The notes beneath the pieces were generated by a model. It ran no database searches. It worked only from the letters and a program-made list of their open reading frames with translations, and was not told where the DNA came from. A stretch of 64,000 nucleotides of DNA, taken from assembly GCF_023822065.1 (NCBI RefSeq), contig NZ_CP084930.1, positions 3,178,001 through 3,242,000 of the forward strand. The letters are read 5' to 3'. Source of the DNA: Sphingomonas morindae. GTDB lineage: Bacteria > Pseudomonadota > Alphaproteobacteria > Sphingomonadales > Sphingomonadaceae. How positions within the stretch are numbered: the first letter of the stretch is position 1; each line of letters begins with the position of its first letter. Shown in pieces: positions 44,054 to 52,049 of this stretch. A program made the position numbers and the translations under genes.

Positions 44054-44547
44054 CAGATGCCGAGATTGGCGCGGTGCGCGGCGAGGAGATCGACGCCGTT
44101 GACCGTCAGCACCATGTTGATCGGATCGATCTCGATCACGGGCACGCCGTTCCACTCGAGGCGATAGTAGGAGAGCGTCGTCTTGACCTTGAACGCGCCC
44201 AGCTCGCCGGGCTTGCTCTCGCCGCCGTCGATCTCCTCGTGCAGCCCGCGCGCGTAGACTTCGATGCCGTCCGCCCGGCCGGCCTGCTCGTAGGAGCCGG
44301 CGAAGCGCAGCGTGGCGCTGGTGCCATATTGCCGAAGCACCTGGAGGATGGGGCCCGGATAGCCATGCTCGAGCACGAATTCGTCGCCCATGCCCAGGTC
44401 GATCGGCACCGCGCCGTCCATGCCGGCGCCGCGCCATTTCTCGATCTTGCGGCTGAGCTTGGGCAGCGTGATCGCGCTCGCCTCGCCGATATAGGCGCGG
44501 CCCTCGTTGAACAGCATCATGTGCTTGAGGATGCGGGGATAGGCCAT
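44053..44547 (-). CDS. FII: phage major tail tube protein FII
   Basis: 164-residue inner tube protein of contractile P2-type tails. It opens with AYPRILKHMMLFNEGRAYIGEA, and KLSRKIEKWRGAGMDGAVPIDLGMG is the conserved core. It lies 32 bp after the sheath gene and directly abuts gpU, where E and T would be expected. Confidence 0.94.
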   Translation of the reverse strand: MAYPRILKHMMLFNEGRAYIGEASAITLPKLSRKIEKWRGAGMDGAVPIDLGMGDEFVLEHGYPGPILQVLRQYGTSATLRFAGSYEQAGRADGIEVYARGLHEEIDGGESKPGELGAFKVKTTLSYYRLEWNGVPVIEIDPINMVLTVNGVDLLAAHRANLGI

Positions 44548-44579
44548 GGAGGATCTCCGGTTGGATGGGCGCGGGCGGA

Positions 44580-45740
44580 TCAGCTCAGGCCGGCGGCGAA
44601 ATCGGCGAAATAGCTGTCGGTGATGCGCTGGCTGATGCTCAGCGCCTCGAGCGGCGGCACCGGCGTATAGTCATAATCCAGCACCAGCTTGCCGGCGGAG
44701 AGCGCGGCCACCGGATTCTTGTCCGCGTCGAACCAGCATCGGCCGCCGATCAGCGCGCCCTCGCGCTTCATGTCGCGCAAAAAGCCGTTGATGCTCTCGA
44801 CGATGTCCTTGGCGAGGCTGGGCCGCAGCGGCTTGTCGATGCCCCAGAGCAGGCCCTGGCCGATCGTCTCGAGCAGCACATGCGCGGTGCGCGTCGCGCT
44901 TTCGAAGGCGAAGAGCGGATCGGACGAACAGGTGCGGTTGCCCCAGAAGCGATAGCCCGAGCCGGTATGGACGAGCGCGGTCACATCGGCGGCGTTGAGG
45001 ATGCCGGCCTCGGTCTCGCCGCTGGTCAGATCCCATTGGATCGGCCGGGTCATGCCGGTGACGCCGGTGACATCGACATTGGAGAGCGTCTTGAAGAAGC
45101 CGGCCTCCTGGTCGATCCGCGCGCGCAGGCCGAGCGCCCGCGCCACGGCATGGCTGGTCACCGTCGCGCCTGTGCTGTCGGTCATCAGGAAATCGGGGAA
45201 GAGGAGCATCAGCTCGCGCGCGCCGAACTGGCGGCGATAGGCCGCCGCCGCCGCGACATCGACGCCGACCGCCGACGCATAGGCCATGGCCTTGAGCTTC
45301 TGCGCCACGACGACCAGGGCCGCGACCACCGCCTGCGTGTCGAGGCCGGGCGCGCCGAGGATCTTGGGCTTGACCGTCAGGCGCGCCTGCGCGGCGAGCA
45401 GCGCCTGCATCCCCGTCTTCTGGCCCTGGGCGGTGGTGGCGCCGATCACGTTCGCGCTGGTCTCGGCCGGCGTCGCGCCCTCGGCCACGCGCACCAGCAC
45501 GATCACGGGCCGCGCCTGGTCGGCGATCGCGCGCAGCACGTTCCTGGCGGTGCCGCCCGCGCCGAGCCGGTCGATCGCCGCCTCGGCGTCCGTCACCAGC
45601 ACGGGCGTGTCGAGCGGAAAGGCGGTCTCGTCCGCCCTGGGCGCGGTGACGACGAGGCCGATGATGGCGGTCGAGGCGACGGTGAAGCGGCGCGTGCCGT
45701 CCGAAATCTCGGTGGCCTTGATGCCGTGGAAATCGGCCAT
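44580..45740 (-). CDS. FI: phage contractile tail sheath protein FI
   Basis: 386-residue P2 FI-type sheath protein. DFHGIKATEISDGTRRFTVASTAIIGLV is the N-terminal insertion strand region, and FWGNRTCSSDPLFAFESATRTAHVL lies in the conserved C-terminal half. The length matches P2 FI (about 396). The ATG is followed upstream by GGAAGGAT. It sits between gpW and FII. Confidence 0.95.
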   Translation of the reverse strand: MADFHGIKATEISDGTRRFTVASTAIIGLVVTAPRADETAFPLDTPVLVTDAEAAIDRLGAGGTARNVLRAIADQARPVIVLVRVAEGATPAETSANVIGATTAQGQKTGMQALLAAQARLTVKPKILGAPGLDTQAVVAALVVVAQKLKAMAYASAVGVDVAAAAAYRRQFGARELMLLFPDFLMTDSTGATVTSHAVARALGLRARIDQEAGFFKTLSNVDVTGVTGMTRPIQWDLTSGETEAGILNAADVTALVHTGSGYRFWGNRTCSSDPLFAFESATRTAHVLLETIGQGLLWGIDKPLRPSLAKDIVESINGFLRDMKREGALIGGRCWFDADKNPVAALSAGKLVLDYDYTPVPPLEALSISQRITDSYFADFAAGLS

Positions 45741-45751
45741 GATCCTTCCTT

Positions 45752-46102
45752 TCAGGCGGGGCGGAGCGGAATGGTGAGGCGCGCGGGGGCGGCGGGCCCG
45801 GCCAGATCGCGTCGCCGGCCCTCGATGGTGAGCGCGGTCGCCCCCCGCGCGTCGCTGGCGAGCCGGAAGCCGGTCACCCGCACGCGCGGCTCCCAGCGCG
45901 CGATCGCCACCGCCGAGGCGGCGAACAGCCGCAGCCGGCCGAGATCGTTCATCGGCTGGTCGATCAGATCGGGCAGCAGCGAGCCATAGTCGCGCACGCC
46001 CACGCGGCTGCCGAGCGGGGTGAGCAATATGTCGCCGATCGATTGCGCGAGATGCGCCTCGCCATCGAGCGGCTTGCCAGTGTCGCGCGACATGCCGCGC
46101 AT
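45752..46102 (-). CDS. W: baseplate protein W (gp25 family)
   Basis: 116-residue GPW/gp25 baseplate wedge protein. HLAQSIGDILLTPLGSRVGVRDYGSLLPDLID is the family core. It overlaps gpV by 1 bp (TGATG) and is followed by the sheath gene 11 bp later. In P2 it is followed by J and I, but here J and I lie 13 kb away. Confidence 0.94.
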   Translation of the reverse strand: MRGMSRDTGKPLDGEAHLAQSIGDILLTPLGSRVGVRDYGSLLPDLIDQPMNDLGRLRLFAASAVAIARWEPRVRVTGFRLASDARGATALTIEGRRRDLAGPAAPARLTIPLRPA

Positions 46103-46644
46103 CAGGCCGCCACCGGCGTGCCGGACATGGCGCCGCCCGCCTGCACCTTGTCGTGGACATGGTTCTTCAGGCTGACGCCGGCGGTCTTCACGTCCTCGGT
46201 AGCCGTGACGGTGCCGTTGACGGTGACAGGCCCGTCGATGGTGAGGCCGCCGGGCGCCACGATGTGCGCCGTCGCGTCTGGGACAAGCCGCGCCACCAGC
46301 GCGTGCCCGTCGGCGTCATAGGAGAGGATCGCGCCGTCGCCGAAGCGGAGCAGCATCAGGCCGGCGACGCTGGCCGGCGCGGGGTTGGCGTCCGAGTAGA
46401 TCCCGCACAGCGCGACGCCGGCGGCGATGTCGCCCTCGGGGCAGAGGAGCAGCACCTGCTCGCCCACGCTCGGCGGCGACCAGAGCCGCGCATCGCCGGC
46501 GCGGCCGGCGATCCACGGCACGGCGGCGGTCTCCAGCTCGCCCACCGCCACCGTGCAGCGCGCGGCGGCGAGATCGACCGACGCGATCGTGCCGAAGCGC
46601 ACCACGTCGCCGATCAGCCGCTGGATATCCGGAGTGCCGCTCAT
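46102..46644 (-). CDS. V: baseplate assembly protein V (spike)
   Basis: 180-residue gpV central spike protein. The N-terminal OB-like domain contains VRFGTIASVDLAAARCTVAVGELETAAVPWIAGRAGD; the C-terminal beta-helix ends ASGVSLKNHVHDKVQAGG-like repeats (KNHVHDKVQAGGAMSGTP), with the His-containing apex. It is the first gene of the V-to-D late operon, preceded by a 23-bp palindrome. Confidence 0.92.
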   Translation of the reverse strand: MSGTPDIQRLIGDVVRFGTIASVDLAAARCTVAVGELETAAVPWIAGRAGDARLWSPPSVGEQVLLLCPEGDIAAGVALCGIYSDANPAPASVAGLMLLRFGDGAILSYDADGHALVARLVPDATAHIVAPGGLTIDGPVTVNGTVTATEDVKTAGVSLKNHVHDKVQAGGAMSGTPVAA

Positions 46645-46690
46645 GATGCGGGACCATGGCGGGCGCCGCGCCGGGCCGCGCGGGCGCTGG

Positions 46691-46713
46691 CTTGTGGAGA
46701 CGCGCTCTACAAG
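46691..46713. promoter_or_regulatory. late-operon palindrome 1 (CTTGT-N13-ACAAG)
   Basis: A 23-bp dyad centred at 46702, 58 bp upstream of gpV; the arms extend outward (GCGCTGG / CTAGCGC at 46684-46720). Toward gpV, exactly 31 bp separate it from the octamer CCATGGTC (46652-46659). It is a candidate binding site for the Ogr-like activator at a leftward late promoter. P2 sites are TGT-N12-ACA, one base shorter. Confidence 0.65.
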
Positions 46714-46803
46714 CTAGCGCTTTAAAGCCTTGCACAGCGTCTTTCACGATGCGCCTCCTTTGCCCTTTCGCGAAGGAGAGCAAAGAAGAATGGAGGGGAT
46801 CGC

Positions 46804-47721
46804 GTGGGTCTGCCGCTCATCCGCGTCTGCGCTCTGCTGATGACGATCAGCGTTGGTCCAGCCGCCGCAGCCATATCGCCCGCTCAAGCGCCCGACTTGG
46901 CGTCGCGGACGATAATGGTCGAGAATATGCCGGTCTTCATCCATGTCCCTCCGGCGGCGAGCCGACAGCCTTCCCCATTGGTCCTTCTTTTGCATGGAAG
47001 CCATGGCCGAGGAGCGAGCACTTTTGACGGCAGTAAATTGGGGAGTGTTGCGGATCGCCATGGCTTTATCGTCGCGGCGCCGGATGGCGGGATCGCTTTG
47101 CGGGATGGTTACGCTTGGAACGTGCCGTATGTGCCGACAGCGACCGGCCAAATGCCTTCCGAGAAGGACAGGAACGATGTCGCGTTCTTGATCAAGCTTA
47201 TCGATGTGCTGGTTTCGAAGGGACTGGTCGATCCTGGCCGCGTGTATGTGACAGGCATTTCTGGCGGCGGAAGGATGGCCTCCTGGCTCGGCTGTGTGGA
47301 GGCAGAGCGGTTCGCCGCGATCGCGCCGGTCGTTGGCCTGAGGGCGGGAGCGCCGTCTCCCGGCAATGCGGGTCGGCCGGATCCGAGGACGTGCAATCCA
47401 AAGAGACCTGTCCCCATCATCGCCTTTGCCGGAGATGCGGACACCACGAACCCCATCAACGGCGGCGGGGCTCCTTATTGGCAATATTCGATGAAGCAAA
47501 GTGAGATCCGTTGGGCTCAGCTTGACGGATGCCAAAGGCCCATAAGGCGGCGTTGGATCTCGAAAGACGTTTATGAGGAGGGCTTCGACCACTGCCTTGG
47601 CGAGGCTAAGGTGATCGCTCGGATTACGAGAGGAGGAACGCACAAATGGCTGGCAGACAATGAGGCCATGTGGAACTTCTTCAGCAAATACAGCGCTGCG
47701 CGAGCGCCTTCAGCTCCCTGA
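46804..47721 (+). CDS. secreted alpha/beta-hydrolase esterase (PHB depolymerase/LpqC-like)
   Basis: 305 residues with an N-terminal signal peptide (cut near PAAAA-IS). The catalytic serine is in VYVTGISGGGRMASWL (GxSxG), the oxyanion region is LVLLLHGSHGRGASTFD, the Asp is in IIAFAGDADTTNPING and the His in RITRGGTHKWL. This is the plan of polyhydroxybutyrate depolymerase/feruloyl-esterase-like secreted esterases. GTG start with GGAGGGG 5 bp upstream. It is oriented against all surrounding phage late genes and is probably lysogenic-conversion cargo. Confidence 0.85.
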   Translation: MGLPLIRVCALLMTISVGPAAAAISPAQAPDLASRTIMVENMPVFIHVPPAASRQPSPLVLLLHGSHGRGASTFDGSKLGSVADRHGFIVAAPDGGIALRDGYAWNVPYVPTATGQMPSEKDRNDVAFLIKLIDVLVSKGLVDPGRVYVTGISGGGRMASWLGCVEAERFAAIAPVVGLRAGAPSPGNAGRPDPRTCNPKRPVPIIAFAGDADTTNPINGGGAPYWQYSMKQSEIRWAQLDGCQRPIRRRWISKDVYEEGFDHCLGEAKVIARITRGGTHKWLADNEAMWNFFSKYSAARAPSAP

Positions 47722-48012
47722 TCATCGGGCATACTCATCTGGCGGTTTATCGCGCGGCGCGGGCTCGAGCTTGGTGAGGGACGGCGGCGGCAAGCTCGGC
47801 CCCATGCCGTCGAACGCGACGCGGAACGCCGCGCCTCGCGCGTTGGTCACCTGGACGATCCCGGTTATCAGGGCGTCTTCGGCGGTGCGCTTGATGCGAT
47901 ATCCTGCCGCACGCGCCCTTTTTCCGAGATCTCTCGCTTGGTGTGGGGCGCACCACGAGCGAGCGACCTTGTCAGCGGACCCGGCCGGCGAGATGTCGCC
48001 GGGTCGATTCAA
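47722..48012 (-). CDS. hypothetical small protein downstream of brnA
   Basis: 96-residue ORF starting with TTG directly after the brnA stop and ending flush with the convergent esterase stop. It contains AGYRIKRTAEDALITGIVQVTNARG and a Pro-rich tail. Composition looks coding and the position suggests a third gene on the brnTA transcript, but there is no family match I recognise and the TTG start is weak. It could also be a fragment. Confidence 0.35.
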   Translation of the reverse strand: MNRPGDISPAGSADKVARSWCAPHQARDLGKRARAAGYRIKRTAEDALITGIVQVTNARGAAFRVAFDGMGPSLPPPSLTKLEPAPRDKPPDEYAR

Positions 48013-48013
48013 T

Positions 48014-48280
48014 CTAAAGCCCCACGGCCTTGCGCAGCGCGGCGTTGATGCGCGTCTGCCAGCCTGGGCCCTCCGCGCGAAAGCGCTCGAGCACGTCTTG
48101 GTCGACGCGCAGCGTCACCGACTGTTTGGCCGTGCCCCTGGGCCGCCCGCGCGGCTTGCCGAAGGCCGCGAGCACGGCTTCGGGCAGCACCTCGCTCCCC
48201 GGTCGGGCACGCGCGAAATCCTCCTCGGTCCACTCCGGATTTTCCTCATCGAACACAATGGGCGGCTTCTCAGACCCCAT
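48014..48280 (-). CDS. brnA: BrnA antitoxin
   Basis: 88-residue antitoxin. An acidic N-terminal toxin-binding segment (IVFDEENPEWTEEDFARARP) and a C-terminal ribbon-helix-helix (KQSVTLRVDQDVLERFRAEGPGWQTRINAALRKAVG) are typical of BrnA. It neutralises BrnT and autorepresses the operon. ATG 48280 has AAGGAG upstream and overlaps the brnT stop by 11 bp; an upstream in-frame start is less likely. Confidence 0.92.
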   Translation of the reverse strand: MGSEKPPIVFDEENPEWTEEDFARARPGSEVLPEAVLAAFGKPRGRPRGTAKQSVTLRVDQDVLERFRAEGPGWQTRINAALRKAVGL

Positions 48281-48533
48281 GACGACGCAACTCCTTCTCA
48301 TGCGCGCGCCGAAAGCTGATCGCCCGGATCACCCCGGCGCGCAGGGTGAAGACGAGGCACCGGCCTTCGCCATCGATGCGCCCGAAGGCGCGGAAGCGGA
48401 CTTCGCCATAGTCCGCGCGATCGTCGACCAGAAGGGCCGCCCCGCGCAGATCCAGCTCCTCCGCCTCGGCCAGCGACAGGCCATGCTTGGCTTGGTTGAT
48501 GGCATCCTTGGCCGGATCGAAGACGATGTCCAT
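48270..48533 (-). CDS. brnT: BrnT ribonuclease toxin
   Basis: 87-residue RelE-fold toxin of the BrnT/BrnA type II system, which inhibits growth by mRNA cleavage. FDPAKDAINQAKHGLSLAEAEEL is the family signature, and the C-terminal RAISFRRAHEKELRRHG has the expected basic residues. As usual for BrnTA the toxin gene comes first. It lies between the esterase and the SGNH operon, where it could stabilise the prophage. Confidence 0.93.
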   Translation of the reverse strand: MDIVFDPAKDAINQAKHGLSLAEAEELDLRGAALLVDDRADYGEVRFRAFGRIDGEGRCLVFTLRAGVIRAISFRRAHEKELRRHGV

Positions 48534-48540
48534 GGCTTTC

Positions 48541-48587
48541 TTGTAACTACAGAAAGAGGCGCGGGCGAGCTAGTTTTTGTACCTACG
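48541..48587. promoter_or_regulatory. candidate BrnA operator, paired direct repeats
   Basis: TTGTAACTAC (48541-48550) and TTGTACCTAC (48577-48586) are repeated 36 bp apart immediately upstream of brnT. The placement and the RHH antitoxin make them likely autoregulatory sites; binding is inferred. Confidence 0.5.
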
Positions 48588-48605
48588 TAAAGACACTGGG
48601 ACCGC

Positions 48606-50489
48606 TCACGGCACGCGGTCCGGCGTCAGCACGCGGGCGGCCTCGGCATGGCCGTGGCTGTTGGGGTGGATGCCGTCATTGGTGAAGCCCGAGCTGCTGC
48701 CGTCCGCGATCCATTTGCCGGTCTCGACGCCGGCCTTGCCGAGCGCGCTGGCGTCGCCCTCGACATAGGCGTTGGGATCGATCCACTGGCTGGCGCGCAG
48801 ATCCGCCGGCAGCGCGCGGATCGCGGCGTTGAGCGTCGCGCGCGCGCCGCCGGCGTCGCTCCAGTTGCGGCTGGGGCTCTGGTTGACGGTGGTGGCCCAT
48901 TTGTCGGTGGAGGCGGCGTCGGGCGTGACCAGCGCCTGGGCGATCGGCACCGGCCCCACCGCCGCCTGGATCCGCTGGTTGAGCACCATGTTGGCGGCGA
49001 GCGCGGCGAGGCCGATCCGCGCCTGGGCGGTGGCGGCTCCGGTGCCGGCAACGCGGAGGGTGAGCGTGCCGTCGGTTATGTCGACGCCGGGCGTGGTGAC
49101 GCTGGGCGGGCTCGCGCCCGAGACGCCGCCCGTCGTCACGACATAGAGGGTGCCGCCATAGAGAAGCACCGTGCCCGCCAGATAGGGGCTGGCGTTGGCG
49201 CGGCTGAGATAGGGCGTGCCGCCGGCCAGATCATTATGGCCATATTCGTTGATCACGCCGGTGGGATTGGCGAGCGCGAGCAGTTGCAGCCGATAGCGTA
49301 TCCCCTCGGGCGCGGCGGCGCTGTAATTGGCCTTGTCGGAGCCGCGCGCGACGTTGATCGCCTGGTTGACGCCCGCCACCTCGTACAGGCCGCGCTCGAT
49401 ATAGCCGGCATTGCCCAGCGCCGAGCCCTGGACATCGCCCAGATCGCCCGAGCCCGCCACGCCCTCCCCCACCATATAGGCGATGCTGTCGCCGACCGTG
49501 GCGACGGACCGGGCGAAGGCCGGCCCCTCGATCAGCAGCATGGCCGGGGTGAAGGGGCCGGCCTGGCCGGTCTGCGCCGTCGTCCAGGGCGCCACCGACG
49601 TGGCGGTGGCGGCGGTGGCGGCGTCGATCTGGCTGTCGGTCGCGCTGGCGATCTGGCCCTCGTGGCGGTTGAGGAAGCTGCTGGCGAGCTTGGTGTAGGG
49701 GATCTGTCCCGCCGCCGGCGCGGCGAGTTCGGTGGTGAACCACAGGCCATAAGCCGCGCGCGCGGGCAGGATCGCGCCGATATCCAGCACGTCGGACAGG
49801 ATATAGCCGCGCGACCGGTCCCAGCTGGCGGGATCATAGCTGACCGAGCTGGCGCCGTTGAAGGTGAAGAGCGGCCGCCGCCCCTCCAGGCCCGTCACCG
49901 CGCGCGCGTAGACCGGCTCGAGCGCGGCCTGGAACCGCAGCGGATAGGGATAGAAGCTGTCCGCGATCGGGCCGTTGATCGGGCCGCTGGCGAGCGTCTG
50001 CGCGATGCTCACCTGATAGCTGCCCTCGCGGCCGGCGATGCCCTGGGGATTGGCGTTGGTGAGCTGGGCGAGGATCTGCGTGCCCGGCGCCAGCGCCGAT
50101 CCCGCCGCCCCCGCGAGGATGGCGCCGGGGTTGAAGGCGCCGCTGGTCCAGTCGGTGATGGTGAGCGTGGTGCCGCTGATCGAGCCGGTGCCGCTGGTCT
50201 CGCTGGGGCTGGTGAGCGGGATGACGAGCCGCACGCGGCGGAAGGGCGTGTGGCTATATTGGCGCAGCCGCCAGGTGAGCGCGCGGTAGCGGCCCGGATT
50301 GAAGCCCTGCGCGGCCACGCGCAGCCCCTGGGCGTTGCCGCGCCAGGCGAGCGGATAGTGGAGCGCGCGATCGGCGCGGTTCATGCCGTCGGGCGTCATG
50401 CCCGCGTGCGCGGCGGCCGCGGCCAGCGCCAGCGCGGCCAGCGCCAGCGCGGCGAGCGCCACGCCCAGCGCGCGAAAGAGGCGTCGCAT
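48606..50489 (-). CDS. SGNH/GDSL hydrolase, secreted or virion-associated
   Basis: 627 residues. A strongly hydrophobic N-terminal segment (FRALGVALAALALAALALAAAAAHAG) looks like a signal peptide. The hydrolase domain carries ATVGDSIAYMVGEG (Ser block), YGHNDLAGG (Asn block) and DGIHPNSHGH (Asp/His), the complete SGNH set; a carbohydrate-binding-like insertion lies between. In a tail operon such enzymes can deacetylate surface polysaccharide, but a signal peptide is unusual for a virion protein. GGAGGAGG precedes the ATG. It ends the operon begun at 51.6 kb. Confidence 0.8.
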   Translation of the reverse strand: MRRLFRALGVALAALALAALALAAAAAHAGMTPDGMNRADRALHYPLAWRGNAQGLRVAAQGFNPGRYRALTWRLRQYSHTPFRRVRLVIPLTSPSETSGTGSISGTTLTITDWTSGAFNPGAILAGAAGSALAPGTQILAQLTNANPQGIAGREGSYQVSIAQTLASGPINGPIADSFYPYPLRFQAALEPVYARAVTGLEGRRPLFTFNGASSVSYDPASWDRSRGYILSDVLDIGAILPARAAYGLWFTTELAAPAAGQIPYTKLASSFLNRHEGQIASATDSQIDAATAATATSVAPWTTAQTGQAGPFTPAMLLIEGPAFARSVATVGDSIAYMVGEGVAGSGDLGDVQGSALGNAGYIERGLYEVAGVNQAINVARGSDKANYSAAAPEGIRYRLQLLALANPTGVINEYGHNDLAGGTPYLSRANASPYLAGTVLLYGGTLYVVTTGGVSGASPPSVTTPGVDITDGTLTLRVAGTGAATAQARIGLAALAANMVLNQRIQAAVGPVPIAQALVTPDAASTDKWATTVNQSPSRNWSDAGGARATLNAAIRALPADLRASQWIDPNAYVEGDASALGKAGVETGKWIADGSSSGFTNDGIHPNSHGHAEAARVLTPDRVP

Positions 50490-50511
50490 GCTTTCCTCCT
50501 CCCGCCCTGGC

Positions 50512-51171
50512 CTACCAGCTGCGCGCATAGACGGGCGCGTTGGCGACGGCGCAGAGGATCGACAGCGCGCCGGTGGCGACATGGCTGTCCTTGCTCTCGA
50601 AATAGCTGCCGCCCGCGATCAGCAGGCTGTGCTGATCCTGGGTCGCCGGCCCGGCGGCGTTGAGGTAGCAGGCGCCGCTCGACTGGTTCTGGATGGCGAA
50701 GCCGCGCCGCGCGGGATCGGCGGCCATGAGCGGCGTCGCCGCGCCGGCGGTGGCGACGACCAGGCCCCGATCGGCCGCCGCGCCGGCGACGACGGTGTCG
50801 ACCTTGGCGCCCGCCTGGGGCGACGCGGCCGAGGCGGCGATCAGCGCCGACAGGCGATCGATGATGCCCTTGAGGAGCGCGGTGTGGCTCGCCGCCGTGG
50901 TATCGGTCGCGATCGACTTGGCGTCGCTGGGCGCGCCGAGCGTGGCAAGCTGCTGCTGCTGGAGCGCCTTGGTCGCGGGGTCGATCTTGGCGCCGGCGGT
51001 GTCCACCAGCACGTTGCAATCGGCCTGGGCGCCGTCCGCCTGCGGCACCGAGCATTTGGTGATGAGCGCGGCGTTGCCGTCCTTCACGACGAAATTGGGC
51101 GCGGCGCCGGCGGCGGCCAGCGGGAAGAGGAGCGCCGCGAGCGGGGCGGCACGGAAGATCAGACGGCGCAT
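50512..51171 (-). CDS. hypothetical phage protein with signal peptide
   Basis: 219 residues. The N-terminal signal sequence is cut near AAAGAAP. Two cysteines (CSVPQ, DCNV) lie early, then an Ala/Thr-rich helical middle. The C-terminal domain RRGFAIQNQSSGACYLN ... LLIAGGSYFESKDSHVATGALSIL resembles a small beta domain recurrent at the ends of phage tail-associated proteins, which suggests a structural or adhesion role. Function unknown. It lies between two genes of the same operon. Confidence 0.65.
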   Translation of the reverse strand: MRRLIFRAAPLAALLFPLAAAGAAPNFVVKDGNAALITKCSVPQADGAQADCNVLVDTAGAKIDPATKALQQQQLATLGAPSDAKSIATDTTAASHTALLKGIIDRLSALIAASAASPQAGAKVDTVVAGAAADRGLVVATAGAATPLMAADPARRGFAIQNQSSGACYLNAAGPATQDQHSLLIAGGSYFESKDSHVATGALSILCAVANAPVYARSW

Positions 51172-51185
51172 CACGGAGCCTTTCC

Positions 51186-51599
51186 TCATTGCAGGGCGGA
51201 GTTGGTGGGGTCTGAGAAGTCGAGGATGCCGGCGGCGGACGGCGTCTCGTCCGAGGGCGCGATCAGCAGCTGGTGCTCGAAGTCGGTGTAGTTGCCGACC
51301 GGGTCGACGGCGCGGAGCCGGCAGACGAGCCTGCCGGCCGGCGGCAGCTCGGCTTGGGCCGGGAGCGTCAGCTCGGCGCCGGCGAGCGTGAAATCATCGG
51401 TGTCGGCGCCGGAGCGCATCTCGAAGGTGACGGCGCGATCGGCGGCGAGCGTCACTTTGTAGGGCTTGTGGAGATCGACATGGGCGATCGCCGGCGTGGT
51501 GATGACGGGATCGGAGAAGTCGGCGCCCTGCGCGGGCCACGCGCCCAGTGTCGTGACGCCCGCTTCGACGATGCGGATGCCGTGGACGAAGCCGGCCAT
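51186..51599 (-). CDS. hypothetical phage structural protein
   Basis: 137 residues, beginning MAGFVHGIRIVEAGVTTLG. Mostly beta strands, including a repeat-like VTFEMRSGADTDDFTLAGAELTLP and a C-terminal LRAVDPVGNYTDFEHQLLI. No family is recognised. It is the first gene of the operon leading to the SGNH hydrolase; AAAGGA precedes the ATG and late palindrome 2 lies about 72 bp upstream. Confidence 0.65.
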   Translation of the reverse strand: MAGFVHGIRIVEAGVTTLGAWPAQGADFSDPVITTPAIAHVDLHKPYKVTLAADRAVTFEMRSGADTDDFTLAGAELTLPAQAELPPAGRLVCRLRAVDPVGNYTDFEHQLLIAPSDETPSAAGILDFSDPTNSALQ

Positions 51600-51670
51600 A
51601 TCGTTCCTTTCGCCAGAGCGCAGAGGCCTGCGACCATGGGGAAAGGGTGCGCGGTGCGCGCGGGCGTTGG

Positions 51671-51693
51671 CTTGTAGAGACGTTCTCCACAAG
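51671..51693. promoter_or_regulatory. late-operon palindrome 2 (CTTGT-N13-ACAAG)
   Basis: Nearly identical to palindrome 1 and again followed, 31 bp toward the late gene, by CCATGGTC (51632-51639). Centre at 51682, 83 bp upstream of the operon's first gene. Candidate Ogr-like activator site. Confidence 0.65.
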
Positions 51694-51699
51694 CAAGCG

Positions 51700-52049
51700 C
51701 GCTTGGGTTCAGGTGGGCGGCTTAGGTCAGGTGCTTGGTAGATGCACGCTTGTTGCAAATTGGGACATATCCGTTGGTTCTTACGACAGCGGTGAATGGC
51801 AGCTTACGGCGGTAGCGGCCCTCCGGGCGTTCACTAGCTGCGCGACACAGAATGAGAATGACTGGGACATTAGCGGTCCGGTGACGTGCCTGCCTAAGCG
51901 GGACTCCTTCAGCGTTCAGTCCGATACGTCGTCTGTCGGTGAGCGATAGGCTAAGTGAAAGTCTTAATTTCCAAAACAGACATGCAGCGTTGACGCACCG
52001 ACGCAGATGGGCTTCTATCTTCCAAACGGTTGAGAAAGAGAGCAAAATC
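51700..52049. other. 350-bp non-coding segment upstream of the Gabija genes
   Basis: No supported gene. TGGGACAT occurs twice (51761 and 51863) within imperfect direct repeats of about 17 bp, the second half of which differs. A GAGAAAGAGAG Shine-Dalgarno ends the segment before gajA. It probably contains the gajA promoter and may be a remnant of the donor's intergenic DNA. Confidence 0.45.
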
